Of a stretch of DNA of 6,908 nucleotides, positions 1 to 4,099 are shown one piece after another. Numbering within the stretch: the stretch's first letter is position 1; each line of letters begins with the position of its first letter. The notes under the pieces are model-generated. The model worked only from the letters and a program-made list of their open reading frames with translations. It searched no databases and was not told the DNA's origin. The position numbers were made by a program, and so were the translations under genes. The DNA comes from Euzebyaceae bacterium (lineage in GTDB: Bacteria; Actinomycetota; Nitriliruptoria; Euzebyales; Egibacteraceae), in contig JACCXR010000136.1 in assembly GCA_013696915.1 (NCBI GenBank), positions 1-6,908 of the forward strand. The letters run 5' to 3'.

Positions 1-321
1 GCGCTCCGCCGCGGCCGCGGCGCGCCGGGAGTCCTGGGTGAGTTCGCCGTCCCGCTCGTGGCCGCTGGTGCCGCCGCAGCGGCCCTCGCCGCGGTCGCCG
101 ATCCGCCGTTCACGCCGCTGGTCGCGACCCGGACCGCCCTGGTCGCCATGTTCGCAGCCGTCTGCGGGGTGCGCCTGGCCGATGCGCTCGCGACCGAGGC
201 GGGCATCGCGCTCGATCGCGACCGCCCGCGGCTGGGGGACGGCCGCCTCCTCGCCACCGTGGACGCCGTCCTGCTCGGCGCGCCCGCGGTCTACCTGCTC
301 GCGCGGGCCACGCTGTCGTAG
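1..321 (+). CDS. C-terminal part of an integral membrane protein, family not recognised (5' end outside window)
   Basis: The frame is open from the first base to the TAG at 319-321, giving at least 106 residues; the start is upstream of the window. A GTG at 58 could be read as a start, but the open frame continues upstream, so an internal codon is more likely. Three hydrophobic Ala/Val/Leu-rich stretches lie at about residues 14-33, 40-62 and 83-103 of the visible part. They are separated by short polar loops, one of which (about 70-80) is rich in Asp and Arg. This indicates a multi-pass inner-membrane protein. I see no motif that identifies the family. The next gene begins on the base after the stop codon, so the two are probably co-translated, and a shared envelope role is plausible but unproven. 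Confidence 0.6.
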   Translation, partial: ALRRGRGAPGVLGEFAVPLVAAGAAAAALAAVADPPFTPLVATRTALVAMFAAVCGVRLADALATEAGIALDRDRPRLGDGRLLATVDAVLLGAPAVYLLARATLS

Positions 322-975
322 ATGCGCGGTGCGATCGCCTTCCTGACCACGGTCGCCGTGCTCCTCGGCCTGGGCGCCGTCGCCGACGCGGCCGTGACGC
401 GCCGTGCCGAGCAGCAGGTCTCGGAGCAGGTCAGCGCCGAGATCGGCGCCCCCGCGACCGTGGATCTCCAGGGCTGGCCTGTGAGTCTCCGCCTGCTCAC
501 CGGTGTGGTCCCGCGGGTGGACCTGGTCGCCGCGGACGTGCCGCTGGAGGACACCGACGCCGAGCTCAGCGAGCTCCGGGCGACGCTCACCGACGTCCGC
601 CTGCGCCTCGCCGACCTGTCGAGCGCCGACGTCCCCATCGAGGCGGGCCCGACGAGCTTCGAGGCGGACCTCGACGCCGGCGACGTCGAGCGCCTCCTGG
701 GGCCGGTCGCAGCGATCGGCGAGATCGAGCTGCTCGACGGCCTCGCGCGACTGACCGTGGCGGGGTTCCCGATCGAGGGCACCGTCGGCGTCGAGGGCGG
801 CGCCATCGTCGTCCGCCCGACGGCGCCGATCCTCAACCTCGGCGAGGTCACCGTCCCGCTGCCCGCCCTGCCGGGCGGCGTGAGCGTCCAGCAGGCCGTG
901 GTCCTCCCGGGGGTCCTCAGGCTCTCCGGCGCCACGCCCACGTTCCATCTGGATCCGGCCGACCCGACCGGGTAA
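322..975 (+). CDS. LmeA-like (DUF2993) lipid-binding envelope protein
   Basis: A 217-residue protein. The N-terminus has a hydrophobic segment (about residues 4-22) that acts as a signal peptide or membrane anchor, with an ADA site near residue 23. After it come the features of the DUF2993/LmeA family: a charged amphipathic helix (about 25-42), the motif QGWPVSLRLLTG (50-61; the family usually has a G-F/W-P followed by a Leu-rich turn and a Gly), then alternating beta-strand-like segments ending in PLPALPGGVSVQ. The mycobacterial member LmeA is a periplasmic phospholipid-binding protein needed for lipomannan maturation; other members are largely uncharacterised, so the ligand here is unknown. 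There is no lipobox cysteine. The ATG directly follows the upstream TAG and no clear Shine-Dalgarno site is seen, so translation is probably coupled. The family call is from motif recognition, not from a search. Confidence 0.75.
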   Translation: MRGAIAFLTTVAVLLGLGAVADAAVTRRAEQQVSEQVSAEIGAPATVDLQGWPVSLRLLTGVVPRVDLVAADVPLEDTDAELSELRATLTDVRLRLADLSSADVPIEAGPTSFEADLDAGDVERLLGPVAAIGEIELLDGLARLTVAGFPIEGTVGVEGGAIVVRPTAPILNLGEVTVPLPALPGGVSVQQAVVLPGVLRLSGATPTFHLDPADPTG

Positions 976-990
976 TCACCGTTTCCCTGA

Positions 991-1030
991 TGGTGCGGGC
1001 GCCCAACGGCGGGTAAAACGGCTCGCACCA
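991..1030. promoter_or_regulatory. Inverted repeat and weak promoter candidate upstream of the operon
   Basis: TGGTGCG (991-997) and CGCACCA (1024-1030) form a perfect 7-bp inverted repeat with a 26-bp spacer, in the 82-bp gap before the regulator gene. Inside it are the 8-bp palindrome GGGCGCCC (997-1004), two AACGGC copies (1005-1010 and 1017-1022) and an A-rich TAAAAC (1014-1019), which is the only -10-like sequence here. If TAAAAC is the -10, transcription would start near 1026, giving a leader of about 30 nt before the GTG at 1058. The putative -35 (TGGTGC, 991-996) is poor. The arrangement would suit autoregulation by the downstream regulator; alternatively the arms could pair as an RNA hairpin. 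Inference only. Confidence 0.35.
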
Positions 1031-1046
1031 GTGAAAACCCGTCTGC

Positions 1047-1051
1047 AGGAG
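1047..1051 (+). promoter_or_regulatory. Ribosome binding site AGGAG that decides the regulator start
   Basis: AGGAG lies 6 nt before an in-frame GTG at 1058, which is ideal spacing. The longer reading from GTG 1031 has no comparable site and would put its start directly beside the inverted repeat; the in-frame ATG at 1052 touches the AGGAG. I therefore prefer 1058. Confidence 0.6.
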
Positions 1052-1057
1052 ATGTGC

Positions 1058-2083
1058 GTGCCCCTCCCCGTCCCGCTGCCCGCGCCTGACCGCACCGCGC
1101 GGCGGGCGGGGATCAGCGTGGCGCGCGCCCTGGGGTCGCCGACGCGTGCGGGGATCTACGAGCACCTGCGCCAGGCCGGGGTGGCACTGACCGTCCGCGA
1201 TGTCGCGGCGGTCTTCGAGCTGCACCCGAACGTCGCCCGGACCCACCTCGAACTGCTCGCCGACGCGGGTCTTGCGGTTGTCGGCCGGCGCAAGCATCCC
1301 GGGGGCGGGCGGCCGGCGAAGGTGTACCTCGCGCGGGACGAGACCGAGGCGGCGGGCGTCGACGCCGGCCTCGGCGCGGGCACCTCCGCGGCGGCGCTGG
1401 TCGTGCGGGTGCTCGTGGGACTCGTCGGGGATGCGCCGACCGACCAGCCCGCCGCCTGCCGGGTCCACGAGGCCGCCACCGCCGAGGGTCGCCGCCTCGT
1501 CGCCGCCCTCCCCGCCCGAGGAGAACCGGCGGCCGACGGCCGGCGTCTGGAGAGCGCAGCGCAGACGGTCGTACGGGCGCTGCGGTCCCACGCGCCCGAG
1601 GCCCGGGTGCTCAGGGCCGGCAGCGACTGGGTGGAGGTTGCGGGGATCCGGCCGCTGGTCGCGCTGGTGGACCGCGTGGACCCCCCGCTGGCCGGCGTCC
1701 TGGAACGCGGTCTGCTGGGAGGGGCCTTCGCTGGAGCCGGGGTGCGTGTGACCCTCACGGAGGCCGGCTCGGTCCCGGCGGGGGGCCGGGCGTGGCGGGC
1801 CGAGGCCGCAGCGGCCGCCACCGGCCGCGGCCCAGTCACTCCCGCCGAGACCGTCGACACCCGCGGCCAGCCACGGGAGACGGGCGTCGTGCGGGCCATG
1901 CGCGCGGTCACCGGGCTGCGGACCGGCGACGTCCTCGAGGTTCTCGCCGAGGGCCCGGGGTCGCCCGCGGCGTTCGCCCGCTGGGCGGACCGGGCCGGTC
2001 ACGTCCTGCTCGGCGTCGAGCGCGCCACCGACGCCGCCGGGCGTCCGGCGATCCGGCTGCTGATCCGCAAGGGCGGGCTGTGA
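1058..2083 (+). CDS. Winged-helix transcriptional regulator with C-terminal cysteine-less TusA-like domain
   Basis: A 341-residue protein (350 if started at GTG 1031). Residues 18-93 are an ArsR/MarR-like winged helix: ARALGSPTRAGIYEHLR, then the recognition helix HPNVARTHLELLADAGL, then a wing with GGGRPAKVYL. Residues about 110-252 form an effector domain with an alpha/beta pattern (ERGLLGGAFAGAGVRVTL near its end). It resembles the C-terminal part of actinobacterial regulators related to SufR but lacks their Cys pattern. Residues 264-340 match TusA: VDTRG, then a helix, then LRTGDVLEVLAEGPGS, RWADRAGH and a final IRKGG, which is almost the same ending as I recall for E. coli TusA. TusA normally has RGxxCPxP, whose Cys carries the persulfide sulfur; in an ungapped alignment that Cys is Arg273, and the whole domain has no Cys. 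The protein has a single Cys (about 134). It is first in an operon with three DsrE-like genes and cysH, so it probably controls them. The fusion and its ligand are inference. Confidence 0.8.
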   Translation: MPLPVPLPAPDRTARRAGISVARALGSPTRAGIYEHLRQAGVALTVRDVAAVFELHPNVARTHLELLADAGLAVVGRRKHPGGGRPAKVYLARDETEAAGVDAGLGAGTSAAALVVRVLVGLVGDAPTDQPAACRVHEAATAEGRRLVAALPARGEPAADGRRLESAAQTVVRALRSHAPEARVLRAGSDWVEVAGIRPLVALVDRVDPPLAGVLERGLLGGAFAGAGVRVTLTEAGSVPAGGRAWRAEAAAAATGRGPVTPAETVDTRGQPRETGVVRAMRAVTGLRTGDVLEVLAEGPGSPAAFARWADRAGHVLLGVERATDAAGRPAIRLLIRKGGL

Positions 2084-2099
2084 CGGGCTGGCGGATACA

Positions 2100-2113
2100 C
2101 CCCGGCGCCGGGG
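2100..2113. repeat. 14-bp perfect palindrome before the first DsrE-like gene
   Basis: CCCCGGCGCCGGGG is fully self-complementary and sits in the 34-bp gap between the regulator stop and the next start (GTG 2118 or ATG 2124). As RNA it could fold into a 5-bp GC stem with a GCGC loop that would cover the only purine-rich stretch before the start. It could be an operator, a translation-damping hairpin or chance in very GC-rich DNA. Confidence 0.35.
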
Positions 2114-2117
2114 CGGC

Positions 2118-2435
2118 GTGACGATGCGCATCGCGTTGCTCGTGTCCGGCGACCTCCCGTGGGCGCTGCGCCTGGCCCGTCGATGGGTCGCCGGCGGGGA
2201 CGCCGTGACCGTCGTCCTCCTCGACGGCGCGGCCTCGTCGGCCCGGCGCGGCCACGCCCACGCCGAGGCGGTGAAGGACGGCGCTGCTGCGGGTGTGGTG
2301 GTCCTCGCCCACGACGATGCGCTGCGCCGACGCGCGATCCGGGGTGACGGGATGCTGGACGGCGTCAAGACCGTCGACCTGGACGAGGTCGCCGGCCTCG
2401 TGCTCGACGGCGCAGACAAGGTGATGTGGCTGTAG
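2118..2435 (+). CDS. DsrE/TusD-like protein lacking the catalytic cysteine (first of three)
   Basis: A 105-residue protein (103 if started at ATG 2124; both starts are plausible and neither has a strong ribosome binding site). It opens with a beta strand MRIALLVSG, then a helix and a second strand VTVVLLDG, as in the DsrE fold. Residues 60-72 (VVVLAHDDALRRR) align with the E. coli TusD segment ICVAAALRRG, which holds the active Cys78. Anchoring on ALRR puts Ala64 in the Cys position, followed by His65. The C-terminus (DGVKTVDLDEVAGLVLDGADKVMWL spread over 81-105) is the usual DsrE ending. There is no Cys anywhere. In TusBCD/DsrEFH, TusD receives persulfide sulfur from TusA, so this protein cannot do that chemistry at the usual site. 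It follows a regulator carrying a TusA-like domain and overlaps the next gene, which suggests a shared complex. Assignment to TusD rather than TusC is approximate. Confidence 0.75.
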   Translation: MTMRIALLVSGDLPWALRLARRWVAGGDAVTVVLLDGAASSARRGHAHAEAVKDGAAAGVVVLAHDDALRRRAIRGDGMLDGVKTVDLDEVAGLVLDGADKVMWL

Positions 2436-2785
2436 TGGCGCGGTCCGTGGCGCTCCTGCTGAACGACGGCCGCGCGACCGAGCGCACGCTGACCGCCCTG
2501 AAGCTCGCGGAGCGCATCCTCGCCCGCGGTCATCGGGTGTCCGTCTTCGCGCACGACACCGCCGCAGCGCTGTCGGCGGGGACCGGCGAGGTGCCCGCGG
2601 CGGTGGCCGCGCTGCTCCGCCGTGGAGTCCACGGAGGGACGCTGGACTGGGTGGTGGAGGCCGACGCCGCCGTCGCCATGGGCGTCGCCGACCGCCAGGC
2701 GCCCGGCGTCGTCCCCGGTGACCACGCCGACCTGTGGGGTTTCGTCCGGGCCGCCGACCTCGTGCTGTCCGTGGGGGTGGGCTGA
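2426..2785 (+). CDS. DsrE/TusD-like protein lacking the catalytic cysteine (second of three)
   Basis: A 119-residue protein in the DsrE family. It starts with SVALLLNDGRATERTL (7-22), the family's first strand and following loop, then helix LKLAERILARGH and strand RVSVFAHD, the typical core. The region where family members carry a CxxC or single Cys before an Arg-Gly reads AAVAMGVADRQ (81-91), with Ala/Met/Val instead of Cys; the protein has no Cys at all. It ends with FVRAADLVLSVG, matching the usual DsrE C-terminal strand. Two starts are possible: GTG 2426, with AAGG four bases upstream (10-bp overlap with the previous gene), and GTG 2435, which shares a base with the preceding TAG. The stop TGA overlaps the next ATG. 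It probably forms a heteromer with its two neighbours, as TusB, TusC and TusD do; that is inferred from gene order and fold. Confidence 0.75.
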   Translation: MAVVARSVALLLNDGRATERTLTALKLAERILARGHRVSVFAHDTAAALSAGTGEVPAAVAALLRRGVHGGTLDWVVEADAAVAMGVADRQAPGVVPGDHADLWGFVRAADLVLSVGVG

Positions 2786-3162
2786 TGGCGCGTCGTGTGG
2801 TGAGCCTGATCCGCAGCGCTCCAGGAGCCGTGCGACCCGTCGAGCCATCCCTCGAGGCGAACGCCTACGGCGTCGCTGAGGACGTCGACCTCGTCCTCGT
2901 CCTGCGTGGGAACGGGGTGGAACTCGCCGTGGCCGAAGGCGAGGTCCGGCCCGGCGAGCTGGCCGGCACCGCCCTGCCGCCGGCCGCGAGCGCCCAGGAC
3001 CTGCGCGGGCTCGTGGAGAGCGGCATCGGGGTCTACGCCGCCGTCGAGGACCTCCAGCGGCTCGGGCTGTCCTCCGGCGACCTTGTCGACGGCGTGCGGG
3101 CCGTCGACGACGACACCCTCGCCGAGCTCCTGCGGCGCGCCGACGCCGTGCTCACGTGGTGA
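2785..3162 (+). CDS. DsrE-fold, TusB/DsrH-like protein without cysteine (third of three)
   Basis: A 125-residue protein starting at the ATG of a TGATG junction, with a G-rich ribosome binding site (GGGGGTGG, 2772-2779). An upstream in-frame start at 2734 exists, but it would lengthen the protein inside the preceding gene and has no support. Residues 24-48 contain ANAYGVAEDV, LVLVLRGNGVELAV, a DsrE-family core strand-loop-strand. The second half, GIGVYAAVEDLQRLGL (80-95), resembles the TusB/DsrH segment VYALNEDLIARGL, and the protein ends in Trp (ADAVLTW) as E. coli TusB does. Where DsrE-type relatives often have VYxC, this has VYAA. There is no Cys. In E. coli, TusB is a structural member of the TusBCD hexamer, so the absence of Cys is less surprising here than in the two neighbours. 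It overlaps cysH by 4 bp, tying the module to sulfate reduction. Confidence 0.7.
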   Translation: MARRVVSLIRSAPGAVRPVEPSLEANAYGVAEDVDLVLVLRGNGVELAVAEGEVRPGELAGTALPPAASAQDLRGLVESGIGVYAAVEDLQRLGLSSGDLVDGVRAVDDDTLAELLRRADAVLTW

Positions 3163-3881
3163 CCGCCGTGACGCCGACACTGGACGTGGCGGAAGCCGCC
3201 GACCGCCTGGCCCTGGCGCCGCCATCCCAGACGCTCGCGTGGGCCGTCGGCGCGGTGCCCCGCTTCGCGGTGAGCTCGAGCTTCGGCGCGGACAGCGCGG
3301 TGCTGCTGCACCTGGTGACCCTCGTCGCCCCGGACCTGCCGGTGCTGTTCCTCGACACCGGACTGCACTTCCCCGAGACGCTCGTCTACCGGCGGACCCT
3401 GGCGCAGCATCTCGGCCTCACCGACGTCCGTGACCTGCGGCCGGCGCTGGCGGTGAGCGAGCAGGCGCGCGCCCATGGTGGGGGGCTGTACCTCCGCGAT
3501 CCGGACGTGTGCTGCGCGATCCGCAAGGTGGCGCCCCTGGACGCCGCGCTCGCCGGGTACGGCGGCTGGGCGTCGGGCGTCCGCCGCGACCAGACCCTGG
3601 AGCGTTCCGCCACGCCGGTGGTCGAGTCGGTGCTCCGCGGGGGCCGCCCGATGGTGAAGGTCGCCCCGTTGGCGCGCTGGACCGCCGCCGACGTCACCGA
3701 CTACCTCGACCGCCATGACCTCCCCCGCCATCCCCTCGCCGGTCGGGCAGCGGGCGTCGCCTACCCCTCGATCGGCTGTGCCCCCTGCACCCGTCCGATC
3801 CGTCCCGGCGAGCACCTCCGTGCCGGTCGGTGGTCGACCAGCGCGAAGACCGAGTGCGGCATCCATCTGGAGCGCCGCTGA
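3159..3881 (+). CDS. cysH: Adenylyl-sulfate (APS) reductase, [4Fe-4S] type, CysH
   Basis: This 240-residue cytoplasmic enzyme reduces activated sulfate (APS, using thioredoxin) to sulfite in sulfate assimilation. In order, it has a nucleotide-binding PP-loop SSSFGADSAVLLHL (about 39-52), LFLDTGLHFPET (63-74), the paired cysteines CCAIRKVAPL (118-127), GVRRDQT (140-146), APLARWTAADVTDYL, a second cysteine pair GCAPCT (206-211) and the C-terminal ECGIH with the catalytic Cys233. The CC...CxxC set binds a [4Fe-4S] cluster and is the mark of APS-using enzymes, as opposed to the PAPS reductases of enterobacteria that lack it. Length is normal for bacterial APS reductase. The start is probably GTG 3159 (4-bp GTGA overlap with the previous stop) or GTG 3156; no ribosome binding site is clear, so translation is likely coupled. 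Genes for sulfate activation (sat/cysDN) and sulfite reductase are not in the window. This gene keeps all expected cysteines, in contrast to the four Tus-like parts upstream. Confidence 0.93.
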   Translation: MTAVTPTLDVAEAADRLALAPPSQTLAWAVGAVPRFAVSSSFGADSAVLLHLVTLVAPDLPVLFLDTGLHFPETLVYRRTLAQHLGLTDVRDLRPALAVSEQARAHGGGLYLRDPDVCCAIRKVAPLDAALAGYGGWASGVRRDQTLERSATPVVESVLRGGRPMVKVAPLARWTAADVTDYLDRHDLPRHPLAGRAAGVAYPSIGCAPCTRPIRPGEHLRAGRWSTSAKTECGIHLERR

Positions 3882-3886
3882 TCCGT

Positions 3887-3915
3887 GAATCGCCGAGGCT
3901 CGGCCGAGGCGATTC
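3887..3915 (+). terminator. Hairpin downstream of cysH, candidate terminator
   Basis: GAATCGCC (3887-3894) pairs with GGCGATTC (3908-3915), starting five bases after the cysH stop. Inside, tandem G-A mismatches and a further GGC/GCC pairing around a TCG loop extend the stem. There is no T-tract, which is common for terminators in high-GC actinobacteria but leaves the call uncertain. Confidence 0.5.
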
Positions 3916-3930
3916 TCAGTGACCTCGGTG

Positions 3931-3953
3931 TGGCGGTCGCGCAGCGACCGTCA
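3931..3953 (+). terminator. Second tandem hairpin downstream of cysH
   Basis: CGGTCGC (3934-3940) pairs perfectly with GCGACCG (3944-3950) around a GCA loop, and the stem extends to 10 pairs (3931-3953) with one G-U pair. It lies 15 bases after the first hairpin. Together they look like a tandem, T-tract-free terminator separating the sulfur operon from the surface-protein gene. An operator for the downstream gene is a less likely alternative. Confidence 0.45.
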
Positions 3954-4019
3954 TGGGATTGCTGAGCCACGCCGCGGTCCGGTCGGGCCGGGTTTCACCC
4001 GCGTGCGAACCACGCACAG

Positions 4020-4048
4020 TTGACGTCCCCGGCCGCAGATGGTGGCAT
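4020..4048 (+). promoter_or_regulatory. Promoter candidate for the surface-protein gene
   Basis: TTGACG (4020-4025) matches the -35 consensus in five of six bases. TGGCAT (4043-4048), 17 bp further on, is a weak -10 keeping the first T and final AT. Transcription would begin near 4055, leaving about 45 nt before the ATG. An inverted repeat GTGCG (4003-4007)/CGCAC (4013-4017) lies just upstream of the -35. Confidence 0.4.
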
Positions 4049-4081
4049 GCGACTCTCCGTGGGGATCGCAGTCCCGGCCTC

Positions 4082-4089
4082 GGGAGGAG
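4082..4089 (+). promoter_or_regulatory. Strong ribosome binding site GGGAGGAG that fixes the start at 4100
   Basis: GGGAGGAG ends 10 nt before ATG 4100. That ATG is directly followed by a textbook signal peptide. The frame stays open back to 3953, but the extra 49 residues are Arg-rich, unlike a secretion signal, and would overlap the hairpin and promoter region. Confidence 0.75.
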
Positions 4090-4099
4090 CGGCGCGCTG

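Noticed and set aside
917..2848. A 643-codon open frame on the minus strand opposite the regulator and DsrE-like genes
   Set aside because: It is rich in Arg, Gly, Pro and His, has no recognisable domain and mirrors real genes on the plus strand; long antisense frames are expected at this G+C content.
3953..4099. N-terminal extension of the surface protein from an ATG at 3953
   Set aside because: The extra 49 residues are Arg-rich and would precede, and so spoil, a standard signal peptide; ATG 4100 has a strong ribosome binding site.
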